From: Salinisphaera hydrothermalis
GTDB taxonomy: Bacteria; Pseudomonadota; Gammaproteobacteria; Nevskiales; Salinisphaeraceae
Direction: 5' to 3' (one strand)
DNA: 64,000 bases
Assembly (NCBI RefSeq): GCF_040361195.1
Contig: NZ_APNE01000010.1
Part shown: positions 33,672 through 42,242 of the stretch, piece by piece
Numbering within the stretch: position 1 is the stretch's first letter
Layout of the letters: every line of letters begins with the position of its first letter
Notes under the pieces: model-generated
What the model was told of the DNA's origin: nothing
What the model saw: the letters and a program-made list of their open reading frames with translations, nothing else
Database searches by the model: none
Position numbers and translations under genes: made by a program

Positions 33672-34093
33672 TGGCTGGCGACAACGATATCACTTGGGTT
33701 CAGACCGATAAGGCCCCGGCGCCCGGCGGGCATTACGCCCAGGCCGTGCGGGCTGGCGACACACTCTATATTTCAGGCCAGTTGCCGATCCCGCCCGCCG
33801 GCGGTACGCCTGCCGGACCGGATTTCGACGACCAGGCTCGGCTCGCTCTTGATAATCTGCTCGCAGTTCTGGCGGCGGCCGGCGGCGAGGCCCGTCATCT
33901 GACCAAGGTGACGATTTATATCGTCGACATCGCCAACTGGCCACGTTTCAACGACATCTATAGCGAGCGTCTGGCGCCCGCCTGCCCGGCGCGCAGCGTC
34001 GTACCGGTGCCCGAGTTGCATCACGGCTACCGGGTGGAAATAGATGCGGTGGCCTACTTGCCGATAGCCCCCAATGCGCCGATTGAACGATAG
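33671..34093 (+). CDS. RidA/YjgF-family reactive-intermediate deaminase
   Basis: 140 residues; the ATG at 33671 overlaps the previous stop in TGATG. Family features: APGGHYAQAVRAGDTLYISG at about 17-36, DQARLALDNLLAVLAAAGG, VTIYIVDIANWPRFNDIYSE at about 87-106, and ARSVVPVPEL where Arg binds the carboxylate. RidA proteins hydrolyse the enamine/imine products of PLP enzymes and amine oxidases, both of which are encoded in this island. The N-terminal addition NDITWVQTDKAP is slightly longer than in E. coli RidA. Confidence 0.88.
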   Translation: MAGDNDITWVQTDKAPAPGGHYAQAVRAGDTLYISGQLPIPPAGGTPAGPDFDDQARLALDNLLAVLAAAGGEARHLTKVTIYIVDIANWPRFNDIYSERLAPACPARSVVPVPELHHGYRVEIDAVAYLPIAPNAPIER

Positions 34094-34103
34094 GATCTTG
34101 CTT

Positions 34104-35531
34104 ATGATTGCGACCTCGGATTTTTACATCGACGGCGCATGGCGGGCCAGTCGTAATCCCGATCGCATACCGGTTATCAACCCGGCTACGGAGGCTCTCG
34201 CCGGCGACGTCGCCGCGGGCAGCGCCGCGGATGTCGATACCGCTGTCGTGGCCGCTCGACGCGCCTTTCCCGACTTCGCCGCGACACCGGTCGAGCAACG
34301 GATGGCCCTGCTGGATCGGATCGCCCACGGCCTGGAAGCCCGTGGCGAGGACATCATTGATGCCATGGTTACCGAAATGGGAACCAGCATTGGGTTTGCC
34401 CGAGCGACCCAGCTCCCCTTCGGGATTGCCCACATACGCGTGCAGGCTGAGGTACTGCGCGAGTACGCGTTTCAAGTCATGCAGGGCACGACAGCGATCC
34501 GGCGCGAGCCGATCGGCGTCTGCGGTCTGATCACGCCTTGGAACTGGCCGCTCTACCAGATCACTGCCAAGGTCGGCCCGGCGCTGGCCGCCGGCTGCAC
34601 GGTAATCCTAAAGCCCAGCGAACTCTCGCCGTTGAGCGCGCGCTTGTTTGCCGAAGTCGTGCACGATGCCGGTGCCCCGAGTGGCGTATTCAACATGATC
34701 ACCGGCACCGGTGAGACGGTCGGACGCGCGATGTCCGAACATCCGGATATCGAGATGATGTCGATTACCGGCTCGACCCGCGCCGGCATACAGGTCGCTC
34801 AATCGGCCGCCCCGAGCATCAAGCGCGTGGTCCAGGAACTTGGCGGCAAATCCCCCAACGTATTTCTCGACGATGCCGATTTCACCCACGGCGTAGCCAA
34901 GGGTGTGCTATCGGGATTTCGTAACTGCGGTCAGTCCTGTAGCGCGCCGACGCGCATGATCGTACCGCGGAACCGTCTGGCCGAAGTCGAAGCCCTGGCC
35001 GTCGAGACGGCCGAAGCTATCGTGGTCGGCGATCCGCGCGACGAGGCCACTGGGCTCGGGCCGATCGCCAACGGCGCGCAATACGATCGCGTCCAGGAAC
35101 TGATTCAGTCCGGAATCGATCAGGGGGCACGCCTGCTATGCGGCGGCCCAGGCCGGCCCGAAGGGCTCAGCCGCGGATTCTATGCCCGGCCAACCGTGTT
35201 TTCGGATGTGACCATGGAGATGCGTATCGGGCGGGAGGAAATCTTCGGCCCAGTGTTGTCGATCTTTGCTTATGACAGCGAGGATCACGCCATCGAAATC
35301 GCCAACGATACGATCTACGGGCTCGGCGCCCACGTGCAGTCGGCCGATCAAGACCGGGCGCGTCGCCTGGCCGGCCGTATCCGTGCCGGTCAGGTCCATA
35401 TCAATTATCCGAACTGGGACGGCAAGGCCCCCTTCGGCGGCTTTAAGCAGTCCGGCAACGGCCGAGAATACGGCGCGTTCGGCCTAGAGGAATATCTCGA
35501 AGTGAAATCGATAATTGGCTACAACGCGTAA
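34104..35531 (+). CDS. NAD(P)-dependent aldehyde dehydrogenase
   Basis: 475 residues, normal for the family. GLITPWNWPLYQITAKVGPA at about 140-159 is the cofactor-binding entry, KPSELSPLSA holds the conserved Lys, ITGSTRAGIQVA the Rossmann Gly turn, QELGGKSPNVFLDD the general-base Glu at about 247, and FRNCGQSCSAPTRMIV the catalytic Cys at about 281. EEIFGPVLSI and NYPNWDGKAPFGGFKQSGNG close the family pattern. It oxidises an aldehyde to its acid; in this setting acetaldehyde, glycolaldehyde-like or amino-aldehyde products are possible. It is the last gene of the island. Confidence 0.92.
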   Translation: MIATSDFYIDGAWRASRNPDRIPVINPATEALAGDVAAGSAADVDTAVVAARRAFPDFAATPVEQRMALLDRIAHGLEARGEDIIDAMVTEMGTSIGFARATQLPFGIAHIRVQAEVLREYAFQVMQGTTAIRREPIGVCGLITPWNWPLYQITAKVGPALAAGCTVILKPSELSPLSARLFAEVVHDAGAPSGVFNMITGTGETVGRAMSEHPDIEMMSITGSTRAGIQVAQSAAPSIKRVVQELGGKSPNVFLDDADFTHGVAKGVLSGFRNCGQSCSAPTRMIVPRNRLAEVEALAVETAEAIVVGDPRDEATGLGPIANGAQYDRVQELIQSGIDQGARLLCGGPGRPEGLSRGFYARPTVFSDVTMEMRIGREEIFGPVLSIFAYDSEDHAIEIANDTIYGLGAHVQSADQDRARRLAGRIRAGQVHINYPNWDGKAPFGGFKQSGNGREYGAFGLEEYLEVKSIIGYNA

Positions 35532-35695
35532 CCGACCGTCCGAGGTTAAGGGAGATATTGCGTTGTCGCCGCAAAGCGTGATTATGCGGCACTAGGGCGT
35601 CTCGGCACGAGAGACACTCAGTTCCAATGCGATCTGATGTAGCCTATCAGCCAAACTGTAATAATGGTTTGAAAGGCCTCCCCGGAAGCTCGGCC

Positions 35696-36487
35696 ATGCC
35701 GCATCTCATCACCCACCGTCCGCGTGTTTCCAATCTCGTATCGCAGAATGAGAACAGCACCTCGCACAAGGTCTGGGAAACGATTAACGCCTTCAGTTAC
35801 AAACTCGGCGGGCTGGGCTTCGTCGGCGGCAGTCTGTTCTTCTTTCCGGCCTTGTCCTCTTACCTCGCCGTAGGTGACTGGCTGTTCTTCGTCGGCTCGC
35901 TGCTCTATCTGATGGTCACCGGCCACGATCTGCTCGAAGTGATGAAGTACTGGCGCCGACACGATACCGATACTTTTGCCGACCACATCGAGTTCATTGC
36001 AGCGTGGTCGTACGTGCTGGGATCAGCATTGTTCGTGGTCGGCAGCCTGTGTTTTCTTCCCTCGCTGGATGCCACGACGCTAGGCGCCTGGACGTTCATC
36101 ATCGGCTCGGTGCTATTCGTCATCGGCGGGCTGGTCAACATCCTGCAGGTGGTGGAAGCGCCGTCGCTGATCTATATGCAGCTGTTCAACATGACCGTGG
36201 CGATGTTTCTGGTCGGATCGGCGCTGTTCGCGGTGGCCTCGATTCCCTACCTCTGGGATCTGTCCGGCTCGGCCAAGACGCAGATCACCACCTTCGCGGC
36301 CGCTCAGTTCCTGTTCGCGAGCGTATTGTTCTTTGCCGGCGGCATCGTGGTCTATTACCGCAAGCTGGTACGCGACAAGCTCGAGTCGTTCTGCCACGCC
36401 AGCGGTCTCGGCACGATGTTCATTCGCGAACTGCAGAGCGAAATCGATACCAAGGGCAAGCTGGGCAAGACGTACAAGGCCGGCTGA
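35696..36487 (+). CDS. Membrane protein with repeated YrhK-like units
   Basis: 263 residues from the ATG at 35696. Three similar two-helix units follow each other: KLGGLGFVGGSLFFFPALSS with DWLFFVGSLLYLMVTGHDLL, then SYVLGSALFVVGSLCFLPSL with WTFIIGSVLFVIGGLVNILQ, then MFLVGSALFAVASIPYLWDL with AQFLFASVLFFAGGIVVYYR. The GS.LFFxPxL wording matches the YrhK domain, which usually occurs once or twice per protein. Function is unknown. The C-terminal 40 residues are charged and cytoplasmic. The gene is convergent with the FUSC gene. Confidence 0.7.
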   Translation: MPHLITHRPRVSNLVSQNENSTSHKVWETINAFSYKLGGLGFVGGSLFFFPALSSYLAVGDWLFFVGSLLYLMVTGHDLLEVMKYWRRHDTDTFADHIEFIAAWSYVLGSALFVVGSLCFLPSLDATTLGAWTFIIGSVLFVIGGLVNILQVVEAPSLIYMQLFNMTVAMFLVGSALFAVASIPYLWDLSGSAKTQITTFAAAQFLFASVLFFAGGIVVYYRKLVRDKLESFCHASGLGTMFIRELQSEIDTKGKLGKTYKAG

Positions 36488-36529
36488 CGCTTGCCGCGGG
36501 CGAGCAAGCGTGCGCGGAGGCGCGATCGA

Positions 36530-38728
36530 TCATCCCGGGAACCAGCGTCGCGCCGGCGCGTTCGGCGCCGGCGCACGATGATGGCCGACCAGCTGGGCGC
36601 CGATACGCCGCAGCTCGGGCAACTCCTCCAACAGTAGCTGAAGCTGACCGGCGACCAGGCGGACCGTGCCCTCGCGCTCGGTACGCAGCCGGGCCAGCCG
36701 ATCGTAGATGCGCGATGCAGCGTCGCCGTCGAACGGGGCCGGCTCGGAGCGGATCAGCCCGTGGGCCACATGATCCAGTGCCTCGGCGATATGCGCGACC
36801 GCCTCGTCCAGCGTATCGACATCGGTGGGGTCAAGCACTTCGCGGTGCGCGCCGAGCGTCGACAGATGACCGATCAACGTCTGCGCACAGGCCAGGACCG
36901 CCAACGCCTCGCGGCTGTCAGTGCGAGCGCCGTGCGGATCCTTGAGCGCGGTCGCCACATGTGTGCTCACGGCCGCGTCGGCGTTGTGCGCATCGCGCCG
37001 GGCGATGCGATAGGCCAGATCGTCGGCACGGCCGTTGCGATACTGCGAGAACAACAACCGCAGATAAGCGGCATGCGCGGTCAACGCATCGGCCAGCCGA
37101 TGATGCAGCTCGCGTTCGCGCCAGTCCGGCAGCACCAATAGCATGACCGCCGCGGCCAAACCGCCACCGATCAGCGTATCGATAAAGCGCGGCCAAATCA
37201 GATCGAAGCCGTTGCCGATCTGGTTGAACGACATCAGCACTAGCACGCTGATGCCGGCGGCCGCCGTGAAGTAATAACGAAAACGCGCGGCAAAAAAGAC
37301 CACACCGGAGGCCACGATCATCAGCAGCTGGACCTCGGGCGACGGAAACAGCCGCATCAGCGCCCAGCCGAGTACCAGCCCGGCCACCGTGCCGCCGACG
37401 CGCTGCAGAAAACGCGTGCGCGTGGCGCCATAATCCGGCTGACAGACCAGCATGGTGGTCAGCAGAATCCAGTAGCCCTGGGCCGGATGAACGGCCAGCA
37501 GCACGAGATATCCGGCCCACATCGCCAGCGCCAGGCGCAGCGCGTGGCGAAAACGCGCGGAGGCCGGCGTGAGCTGCACACGGATCCGTTGCCAGATTTC
37601 CATCGAGGACTGCGGCAGCGGATTCTGCAGCACGGTGTCGCTGTCGGCATCGGGCGCGCCGGCGTCCTCGACGCGCTCGGCGAGTCCACGCAGGTTGTCG
37701 GCCACGTCGTCGACGGCATAGAGCAGATCGGCACCGGGGGCGTCCACCATGGTCCGCCGATGCGCAATCGCGGCGTCCAGATCATCAACGGCGGTCGCCA
37801 TGCGGCCGTCGTCGACGAACGGCTCGTCGTAGCGCAGCGCGGCGGCCCGCGCGCGACAGGCCGCCCCGGTCACCCGCAGCAGGCGCTGGCAGCGGAACAT
37901 CAGATCACTGTGGAAGAAGGCCTCGGTCAATGCCTTATATGGATAATGCGCCGAGCTGGTGCGTTCGTGGATGTCCTGGGCGGCCAGGTAGAGACGCAGG
38001 TTCTCGGTCATCGCCGAACGCGAGCGGCGGCCGGCCAGGCGATCCATCAGCGCCAGGCGGGTATCGTTGAGCGCGCCGACCACGCGGGCGTTGGCATGTG
38101 CGAGATCGCTGCGCCGGGCCGCCACGTCCAGATCGCGCACCGGTTCGAACAGCCAGGACTTGCAGACCAGATAATCATCCAGCGCCCCGTATAGTCGCGC
38201 CAGCGACTGTCGCACCGGGCGGTGTACGAACACCGCGTTCCAGGCCAGCGCCAGCACGCCGTACCAGGCGGCGCCGATCACCAGCAGCAGCGGCTCGACC
38301 CAGAACGGGCGCGGCGCGCCGGTATGCTGGGTCACACCAATCATGGTGTAGACCGACAACAACAGCGTGGCATTGCCGATCGTGGCGAATCGACCGCTGG
38401 CCGCGCCCAGCATGATGAGCACGAACGTGCCGACCGGCAGCGCCAGCGCGAACGCCCAGGGCATGCCGAGCAGCCCTTCGACGGTGAGTGCCGCCACCGA
38501 AAAACACACCAGCGTAAGCAATAGTGCTCGGGCGCGCCGGCGCCAACTGTCGTCGGTTTCGGCGATCGCACTGGCGATCACACCGAGCATCAACGGAATC
38601 AGCTGATGCGCGTCTTCGCGCAGGCCGGTATAAAGCATCACCCCGGACAAGGCGACCAGCACCCGGATGGCATCGGCGAAGCGATCGAACGCCGTGACGC
38701 GTTGCAGACGGAACCAGCGCAATGACAT
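36530..38728 (-). CDS. FUSC/YccS-family inner-membrane protein
   Basis: 732 residues. Two hydrophobic blocks of about six segments each (about residues 15-160 and 395-535) are separated by a roughly 230-residue helical cytoplasmic region; a second cytoplasmic domain ends the protein. The layout and the YWILLTTMLVCQPDYGATRT motif, with RFLQRVGGTVAGLVLGWALM after it, mark the YccS/FusC (aromatic acid exporter-like) family. Members are proposed to export aromatic or lipophilic acids, but for YccS itself the substrate is unknown. No membrane-fusion partner gene is adjacent. Confidence 0.87.
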   Translation of the reverse strand: MSLRWFRLQRVTAFDRFADAIRVLVALSGVMLYTGLREDAHQLIPLMLGVIASAIAETDDSWRRRARALLLTLVCFSVAALTVEGLLGMPWAFALALPVGTFVLIMLGAASGRFATIGNATLLLSVYTMIGVTQHTGAPRPFWVEPLLLVIGAAWYGVLALAWNAVFVHRPVRQSLARLYGALDDYLVCKSWLFEPVRDLDVAARRSDLAHANARVVGALNDTRLALMDRLAGRRSRSAMTENLRLYLAAQDIHERTSSAHYPYKALTEAFFHSDLMFRCQRLLRVTGAACRARAAALRYDEPFVDDGRMATAVDDLDAAIAHRRTMVDAPGADLLYAVDDVADNLRGLAERVEDAGAPDADSDTVLQNPLPQSSMEIWQRIRVQLTPASARFRHALRLALAMWAGYLVLLAVHPAQGYWILLTTMLVCQPDYGATRTRFLQRVGGTVAGLVLGWALMRLFPSPEVQLLMIVASGVVFFAARFRYYFTAAAGISVLVLMSFNQIGNGFDLIWPRFIDTLIGGGLAAAVMLLVLPDWRERELHHRLADALTAHAAYLRLLFSQYRNGRADDLAYRIARRDAHNADAAVSTHVATALKDPHGARTDSREALAVLACAQTLIGHLSTLGAHREVLDPTDVDTLDEAVAHIAEALDHVAHGLIRSEPAPFDGDAASRIYDRLARLRTEREGTVRLVAGQLQLLLEELPELRRIGAQLVGHHRAPAPNAPARRWFPG

Positions 38729-38848
38729 TCGTGCCCATCAACCCCAGGGAAATCAGTGTAGCGCGTGTCGCGACACCGGCGATCGGCTACGCCCGGCGCA
38801 GACCGGTACGCTACACTACGTCGCTGCATAATACTTTAGTCTAATACT

Positions 38849-39577
38849 TTGCAGATACTTCTGTTCAACCTCGCGGCACTCGTGGGCGCGACGGCTCAGG
38901 GGCTGACCGGTTTCGGCAGCGGTACGCTGATGGTCAGCAGCCTGGTGCTGATCTATCCGTTTCGCGACGTGGTGCCGGTTGTGGCCGTGGTGGCGCTCGG
39001 CACCAATCTGGTGATGATGGGCCTGGCCCGGCGCGAGTTCGATTGGCGACGTGGCCCGATCGCCGCCCTGTCGCTGTCGGCGGGCATACTCGGCGGCGCG
39101 CAGCTGCTGGCCGTACTGCCGGTGGACATTCTGCAGCGCACGCTCGGCGCCGTAATCCTGTGTTATGTCGTACTCAACGTGTTCCGGACGCCCGCGCCCG
39201 AACGCATGCCGGCCATGGGACGGGCCGATGCCTCCGGTCTGGCCGGTTCGTCGCTGTTTGCGGGCGTGATCGTGGGCGCAGTCGGTGTATCGCCGATCCC
39301 GCTCCTGATCTATACCAACATGCGCTATCCGAAGCGCTATTCGCGCTCCATCCTCACCATGGCCTTTTTGCTGGGCTCAGCCGTTCAGGCGGCCATCTAC
39401 AGTCATCTCGGTCTGCTCAAGATGCATTCCTGGTGGCTCGCCGCGTCGTGCCTGCCGATCATCCTGATCGGCCTCATCGCCGGCCATAAGCTGCATTACC
39501 GGGTCGAGCAGAAAACCTTCAGCCGAATTCTGGCGCTCGTGCTGGCATTGCCGGCGCTGCGTCTGGTGATCGGTTGA
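38849..39577 (+). CDS. TauE/SafE-family membrane permease
   Basis: 242 residues, about eight membrane segments, starting from a TTG at 38849; a later ATG would remove the first helix. The opening LLFNLAALVGATAQGLTGFG carries the GxTGFG motif of the family, and the second half repeats it weakly as LFAGVIVGAVGVSPIPLLIY. Members move sulfite, sulfoacetate, taurine or other organosulfonates; no sulfur genes are adjacent, so the substrate is open. Its 3' end overlaps the oppositely oriented GGDEF/EAL gene by 59 bp. Confidence 0.8.
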   Translation: MQILLFNLAALVGATAQGLTGFGSGTLMVSSLVLIYPFRDVVPVVAVVALGTNLVMMGLARREFDWRRGPIAALSLSAGILGGAQLLAVLPVDILQRTLGAVILCYVVLNVFRTPAPERMPAMGRADASGLAGSSLFAGVIVGAVGVSPIPLLIYTNMRYPKRYSRSILTMAFLLGSAVQAAIYSHLGLLKMHSWWLAASCLPIILIGLIAGHKLHYRVEQKTFSRILALVLALPALRLVIG

Positions 39578-41669
39578 GGCCACGTTCGCCGTAGCGCATG
39601 CCGCCCAGCAGGCGCTCGAAGCGATCCGCCGGCACCGCCCGACTGAACAGGTAACCCTGCATCTCGTCGCAGCCGAGCTCGACGACATAATGCAGCTGTT
39701 CTTCCGTTTCCACGCCTTCGGCCACCACATCGAGCCCCAGATTATGCGCCAGCGTCACGATCGAACTCACGATCGCGGCTTGCTGCGGCATGGCAGGCCC
39801 CAGATCACGAATGAACGAGCGATCGATCTTGAGCTGCTGGATCGGCAGTTGTTCCAGATACGACAAGCTCGAATGCCCGGTCCCGAAATCGTCGAGCGCT
39901 ACATCGATGCCCATGCGCGCGAACCGTTCGAGCGTACCGATCGTCTCCTGCATGCCCTTGATCGAGACGGATTCGGTAATTTCCAACAGCAACGCCTGCG
40001 GCTCGATACCGTGACGATCCAAATGCCGCTGCACCATGTCCGGCAGCTGAGGATCGCTGACTCGGGCGGCCGACAGATTCACCGAAATTCGAGGCGCGGT
40101 CAGGCCGGATGCGCGCCAGTCCCGAATCTGACGGCATACGTTGTCGAGAATGACCCGTTCCAGTTGATCGATCTGGCCCGACCGTTCGGCCAGAGGGATG
40201 AAACGATCCGGCGTGATTAACCCAAGCTGCGGATGATGCCAGCGCACCAGGGCTTCGGCACCGGAGAGCGTACCGTCAGAGGTCCGATATTTAGGCTGGT
40301 AGTAGACCGTGATGGCCTCGGTTTCGAGCGCTTTGCCCAGCTCGCGCCGGAGGTGGAATTCATCCCGAGCCTGGCACGCCATCTCAGCACGATAGCCCAC
40401 ATAACTGTTCTTGCCGTGGGTCTTGGCCCAATACATGGCACGATCCGCCGCCGTAACCAGTGCCTGTGCCGTCTGCCCATGGTCGGGGAAACGCGCCCAG
40501 CCGATGCTGGCCGATAATCCCGGCGCGGTTTCGCCCGCCTCGCGGATCGCCGTGAGCAACCGATTCGCCAGCATATCGATATCGGCGGCGGCCTCGACCT
40601 CGGCGGTCAGCACGACGAACTCGTCGCCCCCCATGCGCGCAATGGTGTCGTTGTCGCGTACGGTCTCACGCATTGCGTTGGCCACGCGCTCCAGCGCTTC
40701 GTCGCCTGCCTGGTGGCCCAGATTGTCGTTGAGCTGCTTGAAACCATCGAGGTCGAGATAGAACAACGCAAAGCCGCTACCACGCCGGCTCGCTCGCTGA
40801 ATCTCGTGGCTGATCCGCTCGCCGAGCAGCTTGCGATTCGCCAGATTGGTGAGGGCATCGTGATAGCTACTGTGGCGTAGCTGCTCGTTGGCTTCCTGGA
40901 GCGAAGCGACCAGTTCGGCCGTCTGTGTTTCCAGCCGTCGATCGAGCGCCGCGGCGAGCAGGGTCGCCGACAGCAGGACCACCGAAAGCGAACTGATCAA
41001 CAGTGCCAACCAGCTTTTCTCGACCCCGACAGTCGTCAGGGCGTGCGTGGCGGCCGGGAACTCGGCGGCAGCCATGCCAGAGTAGTGCATACCGGCGATC
41101 GCGATCCCCATGAAAACGGCCGCGATGCATTTCCGGACCCGCAGAAAACGGCGGCTCAGCCCGCGCAACGCGAACGACAGGCCAAGCGCGGCCGCAGACC
41201 CGACGAGCGCCACCAGTACCGACAAGGCGACCCATACCGGGTCGTAGACGATCCCCGGCGTGATTTCCATCGCGTACATGCCGGTGTAATGCATGCTCAC
41301 GATGCCCAGTGCCATGAAGGCGGAGCCCGCGAACCACGGCCCGCGGTCGAGCTGCGTTCGACAGGCTAGCCTTAATGCGACGGCCGAGGCGGCGACGGCC
41401 ATCAGCCAGGACAGCGCCGTGGGCCACACGGCGTAACTCATGTGAATCGGCAGTATCAACGCAAGCATGCCGATGAAATGCATCGACCATATCCCCGACC
41501 CCAGCGTGACCGCGCCGGCGGCGATCCAGATCCAGGCATAGCGGCGCTGCGCGGCGTGTACACGATTGACGAGATCGAGCGCGGCGTAGCCCGCGAGAAT
41601 CGCGACCGCGATCGATAGCAGCACGAGACCAGGCTGGTAGCTCTGGGTGAGAAAGCGAGCGGCATGCAT
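39519..41669 (-). CDS. MHYT-GGDEF-EAL cyclic-di-GMP signalling protein
   Basis: 716 residues. Residues about 10-235 form a seven-helix MHYT sensor with three copies of the motif (MHFIGM, MHYTGM, MHYSGM), proposed to bind copper and sense oxygen, CO or NO. The GGDEF domain has RMGGDEFVVL with an RDND inhibitory-site motif five residues upstream, so it looks able to make c-di-GMP. The EAL domain has SGAEALVRWHHPQLG and DDFGTGHSSLSYLEQLPIQQ with KIDRSFI, so it looks able to degrade it. Both halves retain key residues, so it may be bifunctional. It is a single gene with its own promoter facing the 42-kb repeat copy. Confidence 0.93.
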   Translation of the reverse strand: MHAARFLTQSYQPGLVLLSIAVAILAGYAALDLVNRVHAAQRRYAWIWIAAGAVTLGSGIWSMHFIGMLALILPIHMSYAVWPTALSWLMAVAASAVALRLACRTQLDRGPWFAGSAFMALGIVSMHYTGMYAMEITPGIVYDPVWVALSVLVALVGSAAALGLSFALRGLSRRFLRVRKCIAAVFMGIAIAGMHYSGMAAAEFPAATHALTTVGVEKSWLALLISSLSVVLLSATLLAAALDRRLETQTAELVASLQEANEQLRHSSYHDALTNLANRKLLGERISHEIQRASRRGSGFALFYLDLDGFKQLNDNLGHQAGDEALERVANAMRETVRDNDTIARMGGDEFVVLTAEVEAAADIDMLANRLLTAIREAGETAPGLSASIGWARFPDHGQTAQALVTAADRAMYWAKTHGKNSYVGYRAEMACQARDEFHLRRELGKALETEAITVYYQPKYRTSDGTLSGAEALVRWHHPQLGLITPDRFIPLAERSGQIDQLERVILDNVCRQIRDWRASGLTAPRISVNLSAARVSDPQLPDMVQRHLDRHGIEPQALLLEITESVSIKGMQETIGTLERFARMGIDVALDDFGTGHSSLSYLEQLPIQQLKIDRSFIRDLGPAMPQQAAIVSSIVTLAHNLGLDVVAEGVETEEQLHYVVELGCDEMQGYLFSRAVPADRFERLLGGMRYGERGLNRSPDAAPAMPARAPEFG

Positions 41670-41891
41670 AGAACGATTGCTCCGGCATCCAACCGAGTGG
41701 CGGTTGCGGCCAAGATCCGGTGTTAGACGAACGCCTCAGCACGGGGCGACGGTGCGGTGCTCGTCAAAATACTCGATGACCGGTACGACGGGTGGCCGAC
41801 CCAAAGATGCACCGCCGCCGTCCGAACACTCATTCAATTGTACACAATAAAGTTCAGTCGACTGTTATATCGTCACAACCGTTTGACCTTC

Positions 41892-42198
41892 CCAGCTGTG
41901 TTGCCATCTTTTCCGAGCCCGCCAAACGCGTCCTTTAACATTGGCGATAAGCGGCAAAACGAGGCGTCGCGAACGCCGGGTGATGGTTCTGCGCGGGAAA
42001 GCGACCATGCCGTATTGCCGGCATGTGGTTAATGCCTCGGCTACTCGACCCTCGGGGCCGACACCCATAAAACGTTCCGGCGCGCCCCGCGGCATTGCGG
42101 GTCGGGGTCGTGGCGTGCCCGGGGCCGGAGGCTCGCGCCTTGCCGAAGACACTTTGCGGTCTTCACGCGGCGCTCGTACGAAACGGCAACAGGCTCTA
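41892..42198. mobile_element. Decayed, inverted copy of the TA-flanked element (copy 3)
   Basis: Read on the minus strand it aligns with copies 1 and 2. The right-hand end TAGAGCCTGTTGCCGTTTCG (reverse complement of 42179-42198) keeps the terminal repeat with a few changes, while the left end (about 41892-41925) is only recognisable as TGTGTTGCCATCTTTTCCGA. Internal matches include CGGCAAAACGAGGCGTCGCG and CGTGGCGTGCCCGGGGCCGG. It fills most of the 573-bp gap between the GGDEF/EAL gene and the methyltransferase gene; nothing else is seen there except their promoter regions. Confidence 0.75.
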
Positions 42199-42242
42199 CA
42201 CTGCCGCGGTTGAAACATCGCCTCGAATGCCGACCGCGCCCG

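Noticed and set aside
39519..39577. Frameshift or wrong stop where the TauE and GGDEF/EAL genes overlap
   Set aside because: Both frames end normally after complete domains; a 59-bp tail-to-tail overlap is unremarkable.
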